Both the position numbers and the translations under genes were made by a program. Source: Syngnathus acus (lineage: Eukaryota > Chordata > Actinopteri > Syngnathiformes > Syngnathidae). Taken from it: a stretch of DNA of 64,000 nucleotides. The notes under the pieces were generated by a model. It was not told where the DNA came from, searched no databases, and saw only the letters and a list, made by a program, of their open reading frames with translations. Shown here in pieces: positions 36,972-49,980 of the stretch (its first letter is position 1; the number at the start of each line of letters is the position of its first letter). Where the stretch lies: NCBI RefSeq assembly GCF_901709675.1, contig NC_051091.1, positions 10,202,967 to 10,266,966 on the forward strand. The letters are read 5' to 3'.

Positions 36972-37390
36972 TGCTGTTAGTGGGACAGAGGAGTTGAGAA
37001 TGGAGGTGGGCCTGAACCAGGGATCAACTCTAAACCCCTTTTTCTTTGCAATGGTGGATAGGCTGACATGAGGTTAGACTGGAATCCCCTTGGACTATGA
37101 TGTTGGTAGAAGATATTGTGATTAGGTGAAGGAACTTTTCAAAAGGTGGAGGCATGCGCTGGAAAGGAGAGCATTTGAGATTAGCGAAAGTAAAATGGAA
37201 TATAGGTGTATGAATGGGGGGGTGGGGGGGCGGCTACGGGGAGAAAAGATAGTGAGGGCAGAAGACTTTAGGATTAACAGTTCAGAGCAATGGTGAGGAG
37301 GTGGGGAAACGGATTAAGCAGGTTGGAGCAGGAATTTCAGGTGTGTTATGTGATGGGTCTCTGTATGGCTTAGTTAGAAGGATGAGCGAC
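36972..37390 (+). pseudogene. Decayed non-LTR retrotransposon reverse transcriptase fragment
   Basis: One frame reads AVSGTEELRMEVGLNQGSTL then NPFFFAMVDRLT. Further blocks read RWRHALERRAFEISESKMEY, then RLRGEKIVRAEDFRINSS, then AGWSRNFRCVM. These follow, in order, the fish LINE RT phrases VGLHQGSALSPFLFAMVMDRL, WRYALERRGMKVSRSKTEY, VRLQGVEVKKVEDFKYLGS and AGWSGWRRVSGVM. The catalytic FADD segment is broken, and several stops and a frameshift-prone G-rich stretch (37218-37232) interrupt it. An old 5'-truncated or fragmented insertion; clade not determined. Confidence 0.82.
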
Positions 37391-38484
37391 TAGCAGTCCC
37401 TTGATCAAAGGGATATTTTTTCATGTATTACACAAACCCAAATAATTCTTCAAAGCACGATGATAAACAGCTATCATTTGTATTCCACAACAAATAGGGG
37501 GGGCGACAGTGTAAAAAACCAAATATGAAAAAATATTGGGGGGAAAAAGAAAGATTTTTGAATATGCAAATATTTGTGTTGTAATATCACCAATCACCAC
37601 TAGTAGGCAGACATTGCTCAGTCGTGCTTACGCTGGGTCTTTTCAGCCCTAGTGGGTATGCACTACAATAATAACCATTCGACACTGGAGAAATCAACTT
37701 CCAAAGAAATGCTGCAGACTGTTGCTAGGCGGTACGAATTGTCAAAAATGGATTTTACGAATTAATGCTGACGTAAATGGTAATCAACGGTAGAAATACA
37801 TGACTGGAATCTCTCTTCATTAGCATCTGAGTATTTTTATTTTAGTTTTCTTGCACAAGAGTAACTTGACAGTAAAATGTTACTTCAGATCTCTTATTAA
37901 ATATTATTTAATAAAAACCTCTGTTATTTCTGTTATGGAAATGTCTACTATCGTTGCTCCCACCCAACCAACCCTCTTCCTCCTCCTCAAAGTGTTGCTT
38001 TTCTTTCAGCGTCTCATAATGCCTCCGCTGAGGTGCGTACAAGAGGGAAAAGCCCAAGCTTTACCCTCCACATTGCCTTCAGAGTCACGCACTGGAGCCG
38101 AGTGGCGCTAGTATCCGAAGGATACCGCAGGACATCCGGAGCAGAATCCAACACTACCCCTTGTGAGTACAACATCATTGTCTAAGCGAGCACTTTTTTT
38201 TTTAATTGAGATTTCTTCTTTTGTTTTTTTTGTTTATTCAAATGAGATGGCTGCACTTGACCCTTTTAACTTTTTCAAATTGAGATTTGTGTTTATGATC
38301 AGCTTTAATAATTCCATGTTATTTTTTTATCATCAGCACTGCAGTATTTAACTTGCCTGTTTGGCTCAGTTAACATACTTTAGATAAGTACATAATATTT
38401 GTCTTTCCTACTCATCCAAATCCACATTTACCATATGGAAAATTTCAAAGAGGCCAAATGTTTTATTTTTATCTGTTTTTCCTG

Positions 38485-38615
38485 GGGTTGGCTGGTGACC
38501 AGTCCAGATTGTACTCTGCCTCTAGCCCCCAAATCAGATTGGATACTCTCCAGTTCACCCACAACTGTAAAGAGGACAAATGCCAGAGAAAATGGATGGA
38601 ATCATGAATATTTAT
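38485..38615 (-). repeat. Common teleost interspersed repeat, inverted copy
   Basis: GGTTGGCTGGTGACCAGTCC, then GTACTCTGCCTCTAGCCCC, GATTGGATACTCTCCAG and AGAGAAAATGGATGGAATCA. This is the reverse-strand order of the family seen at 4026-4142. Confidence 0.7.
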
Positions 38616-39371
38616 TTTTTGAAGAGACAGAGTGAGTGGTCGGTGGGAACTTGTGGAAAGACAAGATTCTATGACGACATAAAGTCTCCCGAGAGAGAAA
38701 CGAAAACACACAAAAGTCGCTCACGTGTTCTATTCAAATGCCACTCCAAAATTGGGACTAGCTCATAGTAAGAGCATGTGTCTTCCCCCCCCGTTTTCAT
38801 CATTTGGCAGATTTAACCACAAAGAAAGAAAAATTGCATATTGTCAGCTGTAGGTTAAACATGGTCACCAAACAATCCCTCGCCATTGTGCTACCTGCAC
38901 ACTGACGCTAATATGGTGTCTACCACATGAGTTTGAATACATTCTATCATGGTGGCTGCTGCTTTGCTTTAGCTTATTTGATCTTCTGGCTAATTTTTGG
39001 AATAACATTTCTAGCTGGTGCCTGCACCTGCAGAGTTTCATTCACTAGACAACATGTGGTCCTGTTCTATTTTAAAACTTGTAATCCCATTCTGTAGTTT
39101 TGTCACGGAAAATCCAGCTGGATTCTTCAGGAGTTATTATTGAAGAGTGATGTGTGCAAAATTCAAACATCTTCGGGAGTTTGGTGTCTCTGGAGAGTTT
39201 CAGTTTGGTGCTGAACTCAACTAGTATTGTTTGGTCCATGTGTAATTGAACTCTACTTGAATTCCTCAGGGAGTATTCCTAATGTCTAGCAGTATTGTCA
39301 TGATATATAAAAATATTAGACTGACTACCTCTCGGAGCTCAGCACTAGTATGGAAAGAGCCGTTCAGAACT

Positions 39372-39420
39372 TCCATCAATCAATTCATTCTCTGGACTGC
39401 TTATCCTCACTATTAAGAGA
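39372..39420 (+). repeat. Teleost interspersed repeat, short 5' fragment
   Basis: CCATCAATCAATTCATTCTC then GGACTGCTTATCCTCACTA, matching 'ccatccattttct..accgcttatcctcacta'. Confidence 0.5.
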
Positions 39421-40339
39421 AATCGGATCAAATAGTAAATTCCACCTTGTACATCAAGTCCAATGTCCGGATGCCGTTGAGTTCGTGCACGTTCATCTGA
39501 CATTTCCAACTTTCTCAGCTGTCTTGAATGACGCATAAGCAAATCCTACTTAACCCATTTCCAGGAAACCATGTGCAGGGTTTTATTTAATCGTGTTAGT
39601 TTATGTTGTGAGCACTTTTTAACATGGTTTGGAGTATATACTGTATTTTCTAGATTCATTCCAACAAACAGGATAGTTGGTGGAGAGATTGTGGTTGCGG
39701 TGAGCGTTTTGTACCCGCAGTGGCAGTCGTGCATTAAATCATTCTTTACTTCAGCACAATATCAGCTTGATCCATCTCTTACTCCACTTTTCATCTACTG
39801 GTGGTCTTGATTCTATTTCATGCTGTAGGTGGTTTATCTATCTCACCAGTCAGATAACAATTCAAACGCTAGTGTTTTCTCTGACTTGCTTCGTACTCAG
39901 AAAGGAATTCAGCAAAGTAGTTTTCCGTAGTTCCTTGCTACATTGTTTATAAGGTGCCACGACAGAACATTAATCGACACAGTAGAAATGGAAAGTAGGT
40001 TTTGAAGAAGTGCAGCACATCTATTAGAAACAGCCAAGTCAAAATGGTTGACTTCAAATTGGTTTTATAACATGGATCCATTGGAGTGTTTTGTTCATTC
40101 TGATCTGAATGTTTTTATAAAAGTTCTTGGGGTTAAAATTCGAAATATACTTCAACTTTTTGCTTTATATGCTCGCAAGGTGCTGTCACCACTTGGTACG
40201 CTAAAATGAAATCAGCACTCACCCCTTTTATTAGTAAAGAATGAAAGGACCTGCCATTTTCTTAGTGTACGTTTGAAGGAGTGAACGGAAAAATGGTGTT
40301 CAGTCAGTGGAAATTGCCCCTGAGAGCAAATAACTTTAC

Positions 40340-40590
40340 CATGCTAATGCTGCGTCCACACAGCAGCCATTAAAGATACAATCAACGACCCCCATGCACC
40401 CGCTGCACCGCGCCGTTGGCCCGTTAGCTCGATCGCAGCCGAAACCAATGCTGCTCCTGACAAGGCGTCCGCTCTAGGTGGACTAACTCTACGCTGCCTG
40501 ACCTGCAGAATGATCCCAAAATAGTGCTTTGTATGCGAGTTGACTCAGTTCATTCTTTGTTAATTAGCCGCTGTTAATGAAAGCAGCTGA
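40340..40590. promoter_or_regulatory. Candidate conserved non-coding element
   Basis: A GC-balanced island (about 40345-40500) in AT-rich spacer, followed by CTTTGTTAATTAGCCGCTG at 40555-40575, a SOX-like CTTTGTT next to a homeodomain-type TAATTAG. No coding potential. Conservation is guessed from composition and motif density only. Confidence 0.25.
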
Positions 40591-41516
40591 AAAAAAAAAA
40601 AGATGGTCACATAAAATGACTCTCAGCAGGTCATAACAGTGCAATCTCTAATGATAATATATATAAACAATGTAATTTAATTTTTATTTCTAAAGACATT
40701 AAAAAAACACATTCCAACTAAATATAAGTGAAATTGGCGCAGAACTAAATGGATCTATTTTATTTTCCACTACAGTGAAAAATGAATGCAGACTTTCTTT
40801 GATGGCTGTCCCATTTTTGTTTCTATGTCATATATGCGTCTTCTTTGGTGTGATATTCTAACGCTTGGCCTGAGGTGTGTGGTAACTAACATTCAAAAAG
40901 TAACTGAATTCCTGACTTTGACAACAAGCTCAAGGGGGCAAACTTTCACAGAAGTAACCTGTTTGAACTAGTGCAGGCGAATCCAGTACTTGGATGTACA
41001 AACCTTTTCCAGTGAAGGCCACATACAGAAACCCCCCCACAAAAAAAGGTTTTGAAAGTAACGTTGCAAATGAAGCCGAGTAAAGTGATATCTTGTGACA
41101 TTTTTCTCAGTGTCAAAACATTTGAACATTTTCACACTTTCTCATAGGTTTTTCATACAAGCTGTATTAAGTTTCATCTGAATATTTCATATTTCATAAT
41201 CTCAATAGCCTTCTATGGTGTGTATTGCGTAACGTTAATACAGTAAGTCAGCATGTGTAAAAAGTGGGATAAACACAGGCGTGCAGAGTGCAGACGTTTT
41301 CTCGTGTGCCTGTAAGCGTGACTTCTATTTAAAGATGTAAAAGTTAGCCTGCAGCTAACCGCACTTTGTGCTGCACTCTCGAGCTGCTAAAATGCTAGCA
41401 GCCCATTGGCCGTGTCATTTGTATGGCCGTATTATTCAGCGCCATAAAAGCGGCCATGCCGGGTGGGAAAAGAAGTTGACCACCGTTTACTGTGTGCACA
41501 TCAAATGAGAGGTGGA

Positions 41517-41558
41517 GAAGACCCTGGACTGGTTGTCAGCCAATCACAGCACACAATA
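41517..41558 (+). repeat. Teleost interspersed repeat, internal fragment
   Basis: GAAGACCCTGGACTGGTTGT then CAGCCAATCACAGCACACA, matching 'caccctggactggtcgccagccaatcacagggcacat'. Confidence 0.65.
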
Positions 41559-44500
41559 TATTCCAATTCATTCATGAGCTGTATTTAATTTTACATTACA
41601 TTGGTGTTGTGACCCTGAGATTAAGTTGACCGTCATTTGGTCTTCAGATAATATATGCGGCTTGACACAGCCCCAAGGGGACTTCTTTTCTTCATGGTGG
41701 CGCATCCTCCACTGTCGCGTAAAGAAGTTGGGCGTGGTTAGCTAAATCCTCAAGCGAACTATCAAAGATCTATTTGCTTATGGGCGGTGGCTTGGAATAG
41801 ACTTCTTTTCACGGTTAGGTAACATAGCTGATAACATAGCTGAACTTTAACCTCTGATCACTTGTTGATATAACACTGATGAATATATATGCACATCTCC
41901 ATGTAGTAAACAATGTTCCCCTAATTGCATTTACACAGAAATGTTTGGGTAACGTATCTACTTCTACTTCCCTGCAGTATTTATGAAATCTGTGGTAGAT
42001 AGCAATAAATGGATAACAGTAAGAGAAAACGGAAAACTATTCTGTTATTGCCACATTTACTCCACAATGCACATTTGCTTTTTGAATTTTACACAATTTG
42101 GTAAAAAATGTTTGTTTCAATGATTTATTCACTGTTACGGGAGCAAAACTAATTTATTATAATAAATCAATTTTAACAGCTTCTGTTAAAAGTATGTGAG
42201 TTAGCTGCTCTCATCCAAAGTGTAAAACACAACGTATTATTGTTTGAAGGCAAGTCAATCATGAGTCATGTGTCAGAGAGCCATATGATAAACACGTGAT
42301 TACGCCTCACAATAATTCCAAAATGCCTTTGGGCCGTCCGTATGCAGCATATGGCGTAAGTGTTAAAAATAAATCTAGCGTTTGTGGGAGCAGGCAGATA
42401 TTAGCTCGTCGAGGTGTGAAACAACGACCAACGTTGGTTTTCGTGAGGTCGGCCTCTAAAGTGTCACGCCACGGGACCCTGAGTGAATATTTTACGGACT
42501 GCGCTGTTTTGGTAACGACAGACTTGAGTTGCATAAGAAATATGTATTTACAATAATAGATTGATTACATGGATTAGTGATGCCAATATATTCTGTAGTT
42601 ATGATCTGGCTATAATTAGATCACATGTTGCATCCTTTTGTGGTATGAAAAAGTTAGCTTATGAATTTTTAGCATGAGTTGGAACAGTTTGTTTTTTCAC
42701 ATGGGTGGGCTCGTCGGAAAGTTAGCACACGAAGCGATACTAATGAGTGCTTGGAATCTGGCCCACCAACACTTATTAAGACCCTCGCTCAGGGTCAACA
42801 AGAGCTTTCTCCACTTCTAAATAAGTTGCTCTATGCTTATTCTTCTGGTCTTGTCTTGGCTTCATCTACCACCTCTCGCTATCTTCTGCCTGGGTCCACC
42901 CGCTCATATATTCACCCCCCACCTTGTCACCTCCCTCACTTTGCTGCAGTGCGTCCTCCTCGTTCTCCTCTTCATCCTCATCACCTCCGTCATTATCACC
43001 AGCAGGCACATTAACATCTACGTAACTTCATTTTAACGCGGCTCCCCTTTCTCCCCTGTCCTTCCTTTTCTTAATTCCCTTTGTGTGTGCTTTTTTTTTT
43101 TTTTTTTTTTTTAACATTAGCCTCCTGTTTGCCTTTCACGTGTGATCATCGCCATGAGAAATCGTTAATTCATCCTCCTCCTCCTGTGATGAGCTAGTGT
43201 GTTGTTCCGAGGGAGACGATGCCCTTGGTGTGACCGTGAGAGAGGAGTAAAGAGGGAGAGAGAGAGATGCATGAGCTAAATCTCTGCAGTAGCAGGCTTG
43301 TGAGCAAGCAAGTTTTTTTTTCTCTCGGCTGCTTGTTGGTATATGCAAATGTTCATATCAGGAGGGATGGAGCAAACCAGAAGAAAACGGGGCAGCACTA
43401 TAGTTGTATTTTCTCCACTACTTAATCCATTTTATGCATCTTTGAAGCAGGTTAGAGGGACCTGAATTTTATCTTGGGCCTGCACAATATGGATGTTTTT
43501 TTTTGGTTGATATTGAAATCGGCAGATTGATTAATTAAATATATGATGGATAAAGTTTTTAATAAACAATACACTTTTTTGCTACCGTAATGCTTACAAC
43601 AACAAAGATGTGAATTACAGGCAGAGTATTTGACTGTTTTACAAAACTCAATTGTTCTGTTTTAATTGAACTTTACAACAGAAAGAGTCCTAATATTGCA
43701 ATATATTAATGCATAAGAAAAAAGCAATTTCAATTTTTGCTGAATTTGAAACAGTTAATATCCACTGATTAAATTGGTGGGCCCTAATTATGACCGTAAA
43801 CTCGCTAGACATTTTCCAATTGGGCCATTGTGGTCACATGTTCCTGCTTCTGTCTTTAATCTGGCGACATCCTCTACTGAATTGACCCTTTTTGAATAAA
43901 AATGTACGATAATGTCATAACTTTAGACGACCGGGGCTCTTCTCTTATTATTCCCCTAAAAATGTCACTCAGGATTAGGACCTGTGTTTCTCTGTCTTCT
44001 GCTTAATTCTGACATCACAGCGTTTGATATTACACATAATAGATGTAAATTGGCTGGATTTAAAAATCGAGCACTAAGTAACACATTGAACTACTGAAGG
44101 ACTTTTTTTTTGCAGCACTGCAAAAAATATGAGCTCAGGTTATGCACAGTTTGTCGTTGAACTTTTAATAGTCCAATCTCTTTGAACAAGTACAGAATTA
44201 GTCTGTGCTGCTTACAGCACGCTCATGTGTAGCACTCCATGTCGCCTGTGCGAGCTAACGTTTCTCGGTGCCAGGCAAATCAGTTGCATAGCAACAGGAA
44301 CTTTTTCAAGAACAAAAAAAATCTTTCAGCACAAGTGCAGTGCAATGAGATATGGAAGGATGAGCTCCCTGAACTTTTTCCTAGTCAATGCACTAAATAT
44401 ATATAAACTTGAAGGAGACATATTGTGCATTTGCTGTATTGCTAAAATGTCAACATGAACCTTTTTAGGATATCATTTGACATGACATGTCATTGTAATT

Positions 44501-44879
44501 GTGACCCGCAATGCATTTCCAAACACTTGCGAATCGAACTGACTTGATACCTCCCACCCTGTGAAAGTAGTGCCACAAACATGGCAACGACTTGGTGTGT
44601 AAATGTCACATTGTTTGCGCCACGAGTAATGGAGATGACATTTTACGCTTGAACGTGTGGCTGCTATTATTTTATTTTTTTTCGGAGAGGGGGGGCAATT
44701 TTGCTGCCTGACGGCGCGCACTCTAAAATGCTGCACTCTTTTCTGCGAAGCAAGAGTGGCGACATGAGTATGGGAACCATATAAATGTTAACATCGAGTC
44801 ATCAAATTGCTCATTAAAATTGGTAAAAATGTCAGTCGGTCATGAGCTGCCAGGTAAAGCCAGCTGTTATGACGCAGTG

Positions 44880-45120
44880 TAAAATGTTATTGCCTTTTAC
44901 CAGGGTTATTATAGCTTTGGATTTTTCATAACAGTTGGTGTTTTGTTTTGATATTTTCTTTTTTAAATTCACTAAGTTTTAAATCGTTTTTAGAGAAAGT
45001 TTGTCAGAATTATTTATTAATTTATTTTTCTTTCCTTCTTTCTTTCTTCATTTATTTATTTATTTATTTTAGAGTTGTTTCGTGTTAGTTGAGTTTTATT
45101 ATTAGTTTTAGCATTAGTCT
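44880..45120. repeat. T-rich simple-sequence repeat region
   Basis: ACCAGGGTTATTATAGCTTT leads into TTTTTAGAGA, TTTATTTATT and GAGTTTTATTATTAGTTTTA. Fish genomes carry a common repeat of this 'cagggttattatagttttg ... ttagtttt' form. Confidence 0.5.
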
Positions 45121-46420
45121 TAGTCTGCAGGAAGATGTTATCGTCGATCGTTGCTAGCCATCAATATGACCCCACTGGTACTGACATGGCAATCAAATAA
45201 AAATTTAAGATGCTTTTGGGAATAATGTACATCATTATCCAGTCCTCCTCTTTATTTAATTGCTCAATATATTTCACAGTAGATTTCAATACGACCAGCC
45301 CAAAAGATGATTTGTCTCTGCTGCAGTCATCTTGGAAGTTGACTTTTAATTTTATCTAAATTTATTGGCACCCTGTGGCTTTCTGATTTGTGATTTAGAC
45401 GATGTGCTTTGGATGCTGCAGTGTGATAACTTGCGTTTGAGCACATCACAACTTGCTTTACATCTCATTAAGTAACTACACTCTTTCTTTGTGGATGTAC
45501 TCTTTCTATTTGCTTAAAAGATCTTCCTCTGGAAAAACAGGCAATTCCCTCTGCCAATATTGTGTCAGCTAACTTTCCTTTCCTTTGTCTCTTTTCCAAA
45601 TGACGAGTCATTGAGGATTCTTCTGGAGCGAATAGTTTTCTTGAGGGACAAGACAAGGGGTTGATATTCAGTTAGCATTAAATACTTTGTGAATTTGTGG
45701 GGTGGTAAGAGATGTAAAGAACACAGAAAGAAAAATATTCACAAAGAATATAGTTTATACCAATGGGTTCTCACATCCTATTCATTTCATCCAGTGCAAT
45801 TGCAGAAGATATTTTGGAGGCAGACAGGCTTTGAAAGAAAGTAGTAGAGAATCGAACAAAATCTGATATGATCATATTTTTCATTTTATTGGATACATTT
45901 TTATTGTATGTACTGAGCCTCAATGTTTTCCTGCCTTTCCTGTCTGTTTCCCATTCTGATGCCACTGGGCTGTCTTTGGGGTTCTCCATGACCTGTCCCC
46001 CCACCCCCAAATAGTGTGAGGAACATATGAATTAATTAATCATTTTAAGTGGAAGGTTATACTGCTGGGAGCCATCTCATTAACGTCACACGTGCACTTG
46101 CATAGTCAGACGCAGACAGAAGCGGTTTTATTTTACTACAGCACTTAGGAAATGGTTTGAGGCTTGAGCAATTAATAAGGCTAATGGTTATTGGCCGGTA
46201 GCTAGTAGTGATCAGTGTTGGAGATTTATCCACAAGATAAACACAGCACTTAACAGGGAAAATGGATTCTAAACTTGAGTGTTGTGTTTGCGAAATACAT
46301 ACATGGTATAGAAACTACAATAAGACATCCACATTGAAAACAATTACCTTTATTTCTTATTATTTTTTATTTTTTTATTATTTATATTACAACTTTTTTT
46401 TATATCATTATTTGATGAGG

Positions 46421-46540
46421 GTTCAGGCAACAACCAATTACGGCTCAGCTTGCTAATGTCACATGACCAAACCCATTGTTGGGTTACCTGGGTTCTCAGC
46501 ACATATGATGTCAATTTCAGTCGACAGGAAGTGACAAAAT
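46421..46540. repeat. Foldback interspersed element, copy B (partial)
   Basis: CAGGCAACAACCAATTACGG, CTCAGCTTGCTAATGTCACA, TGACCAAACCCA, GGGTTACCTGGGTTCTCAGC, ATATGATGTCAATTTCAGTC and GACAGGAAGTGACAAAATG. The centre and right arm correspond to copy A (1471-1632), and the outer left arm is missing. Diverged from copy A by roughly 15-20% by eye. Confidence 0.7.
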
Positions 46541-47911
46541 GTGTTTGTTATTAAATGTACATGAAAAATAACGAACTTAGGAAATGAATGAATTTTTTAC
46601 TGCTGAAAATGGCTAAATAAGCGCACTATCCCTTTAGACATGTATCATCTTTGAAAACGATTCTGAAAAGAAACAGACAACTTCATCAATAAAAGATACG
46701 ACTATCGGCATCGTCTTAAAGCTGTGCAGAAAGTGTAACAGATGTACCTTGGCCGGCAAGCTTCCATTATTGATAGGAGTCAAGAATAAAAAGACACACA
46801 GGTAAAAATAAATGCTACTTTGAGGCTGTTATACATTTTTCATGCAGCTCTGGTCATGGATTTGATGCAGGTATACTTAATGAAGTGGCAAGCGAAGGCT
46901 ATGGCCTGTCTAACATACTGCAGATGCCCGGACCACCCGCACCTGGTGGTACCTGCAGCGCTAGGCTGCGTGTCCTCTCCTGCTCTTCCTCGCAGCTTTT
47001 TGGTGCACTGCAGTTCTGGAATCTTTCAGACTGCGCTGCATTGATATTCAAAGCCTGTGTCTGATCCCCATCACTGCTCTCCTTCCCTCTCTCTTGCTCT
47101 CACTCTTTAGGTCTTTTCCTGTAATGTCCAAGTTAAATAGTCTTAACAGCTGTTCTGTAAAACTAACGCTCTGCTTGAATCTCACTCGGAGTACTCTCCG
47201 ACTGAGTCAACTATTGCTTCTCTGTGTGACAACTTTACAAAACTTACTGAAAATGTTAGATGGTGGATTTCTGAAATATCGGGGATTGTCGTAAGTTAGC
47301 ATTCAATGGGTTTTGTATCGTAACATTTGGCTGCTTTGTTCCCGCAACGAAAAATCTTCAGTGACTTTGACAACTTGGTGTCATCCGTGTTTAACGTAAA
47401 GTATCTTCTCACGGCTGATGTGGCTCTTGCTCCTCTTGCCAGGTTATGTTAGACTGCAAAGGTGGTACTTGTGGTGTCGCATCAAAGTATTTTCCAAGTA
47501 CAAGCGCAGACAACACACCAGTGTATCCCTAATTGCCCTATTATGCTCCACAGTCTCTACTTTACTGCTGGGTGCCCTCAATCTCCAAACACAGAAGATC
47601 CATGTTCTCCTCCATTATTTCCACAGCATGCCTTTCTTGACGTTTCCAACAATTATATCAGAGCCCTGGACATGTCTTGGAGGGTGACTTCTTTACTGAT
47701 AGCACATTTCCAGTTTTTGGCACTTGACCTTTTCAACTGGAGCATAATAATGCAATGAGTCCCAAGTCAGTGGCTTCAACCTGGAGGGACTGAAATGGAC
47801 TCTACCCTCATTAGAGTCTGACCTCTTTGCCCTTTTTTGCCTTCCCACCATCTCATCCCATCGTCAGGTGGAATGTATTTTTAAGGAACAAAAAAAAAAA
47901 CGCCTTGTCGC

Positions 47912-47934
47912 AGACACACACACACACACACACA
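47912..47934. repeat. (CA)n microsatellite
   Basis: About 11 CA units. Confidence 0.9.
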
Positions 47935-48040
47935 GCACCCCCGCTGCCTGCCGACATGGTACAGGCTGTGCAGTGAGATGGCCCCAGCTGAGGCGGCAGC
48001 ACAGTGAGAGAGAGAGAGCTGCTCACAGTCTCAGTCTCCT

Positions 48041-48114
48041 CACACACTCACACACACACTCACACACACACACTCACACACCTACACTCACATTCACACA
48101 CACTCACACACATT
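48041..48114. repeat. Imperfect CA/CACT microsatellite
   Basis: CACACACTCACACAC-type array with CT, CC and TT interruptions. Confidence 0.9.
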
Positions 48115-48365
48115 CAGCACATTGCTGCGGTGGTTAGTCCGCCGCCGCCGACACCGTCGCAGCCGCATGTGCTGGTGCGCTCGCAGGTGGATTGTAGGAC
48201 TGCGGGTGACTGTAATCTTGATGTCATGTAAGTGATTTTTGTCATATTGTGTGGATTGAGATGCAAAATTAGTCATGGAATGATGTGTTTTATCATCCCT
48301 GTTATGTATGTTCACTGCACATCTTTGTAGCTGACTCCTGCTTTTTGCCATCCGTTAATATTAGT

Positions 48366-48500
48366 AGGGACCGCTACCTCATTGATGGTGCGCAACCGGG
48401 GAGCGTGTACAATAAACGGCCGACTTGTCGCCGGTTCGACTGCCCGCGGCGACTGCTTTGGCAGATATGTCAACGTACCCGAAGATCACTGTTAATACAA
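48366..48500 (+). repeat. Possible decayed tRNA-derived SINE
   Basis: CGCCGGTTCGACTGCCCGCG carries a pol III B-box-like GGTTCGACT. About 60 bp upstream CTACCTCATTGATGGTGCGC resembles an A box (tagctcagtnggtagagcg). The following GGCAGATATGTCAACGTACC weakly recalls the fish SINE body. No cloverleaf folds by eye, so it is not a functional tRNA. Confidence 0.35.
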
Positions 48501-48949
48501 GCGAGATTCCCGTAGGGATTTATTATAGCCGCTATTGGAAAGCGGGGATGGCTGAATGACCTCAACCATACTAATGCGTCGCCGCCATCAAGTCCCTTTA
48601 CTGCTCACCATTTTTTTGCAGAGTTGGCTTCAATGTCCATTTTTATACTCTTCAATATTGCTATATTTTTTCCAAACATCTTATTACCAAAGGAGGATGC
48701 AAAATGCATGCTCCAATGCGGTTGAGTCATTTCTGGACTATTCCATGTTGGCTCAAACAGGTACCACAATGGTTGGCACCCCCAGCAGAAGAATGTCCAA
48801 AAATGGTCACTTGTAGACTAGTTAGAACAGGTTTACCATTGTTATTGGTATTGGTTGGTTGGAACAGTATGGCTCAGATATTTTGATTCCCTCCACAACT
48901 GTACTGAATAATTCCAAAAATGTCCTACAATCGTGGAAAATTTGGTTGG

Positions 48950-49980
48950 TCTTTGGTTGGTTGCTAGTTTTCAAAACCTCCCTGAAAAAGACTTGATCCA
49001 ACAGTTTTCACTACTGACAGGCCAATATCCAATTTATGCTTCTTGCCAAAAAAATTCTTGAATATCTCATCTGAGTTCAACTCTAAAAGAGACCTTCTAG
49101 ACTCAAATGAGCTTCGCTCAAAACTGCAATCAGGCTTCAGAAAAAAAGCACAGCACTAACCCTGCTGTTATAAAAGTGATCAATAATATACCCGTTGCAC
49201 TTTTGATTGATCCGTCAACTGGTGTAGGCTTATCAGTTTTGGCCTGTGAGGTCATGTGGTTTCCTAGTTCGTTAATCATTTTAGTGACAGAATCCAATGT
49301 ATTGCTGGAATCGTGAGCATCCAAAAGGGAGTGCCTCAAGGTTCTATATTAGGAGCTTTCCTATTCATTTATGAGTTGGGATCAAATGTGCATGTTGCTA
49401 ATATGCCGATGACACAATCATTTACTGCTTTGGCTCATCTCCTGCTAATACTATTGAATCTCTGCAGGAATGTTTCATTGAAGTGCATCACACACTTCTG
49501 CCGCTAAAACTAGTCCCCAATGCTGACAAAACTAAATTAATGTTTTGAAACTCCAGGGAGGGTCTGCAAGTACTACCCGCAGTGTTCACTCTTGAGAGAA
49601 ATGGAATTGAGATGGTTCATCTGTACAAGTGTCTTGGTATCTGGATTGATGATGCTCTTACTTTCAAAACCCTGCTCAAGTGGAATGGGCTTCTTTGTTC
49701 ACCAGGAAAATGGCTCACTGGTACACTTTTATTTACAAGGTCATTCTTAGAATAATGCATATACTCTCTGTGGCTGTTACCTAAACAAAAGTGCATCTAA
49801 AATTGGTCCAGGTTTTGGTCTTATTCACAACTGTTGACCATGAATAAATTGTACCATGCATTCATATTACCAAGATGTGCTTTTAAGCACAAGTGACGTT
49901 GTGGGGACCTAGTGGTGAAGACCCTTACTTTATGAAAGATATCGTAATAGATGGGTCTCTAAACTATCTTGGCATCCTTC
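48950..49980 (+). pseudogene. Decayed non-LTR retrotransposon reverse transcriptase (second fossil)
   Basis: Across frames one finds GQYPIYASCQKNS-type remains of the YRPIS motif, LQSGFRKKHST (49127-49155), SIQKGVPQGSILGAFLF (49316-49365), YADDT-region remains 'MPMTQSFTALA', NADKTKLMF (49518-49545) and LYKCLGIWIDDALTFKT (49620-49672). These are RT motifs of a CR1/L2/jockey-type LINE in the right order over about 1 kb. Many stops and frameshifts show it is long dead. The target-proximal 3' end is not clear. Confidence 0.85.

Larger units (their letters stand above)
37400..48940. other. Intergenic region with repeats, no gene recognised
   Basis: About 11.5 kb without recognisable protein or splice-consistent exons. 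Holds teleost repeat fragments (38485, 39372, 41517), a TTAGTTTT-type simple-sequence area (44880-45120), a foldback-repeat copy (46421-46540), CA tracts (47912-48114) and a SINE-like piece (48366-48500). Leader exons of the downstream atp2b gene could lie here but cannot be picked out. Confidence 0.5.
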
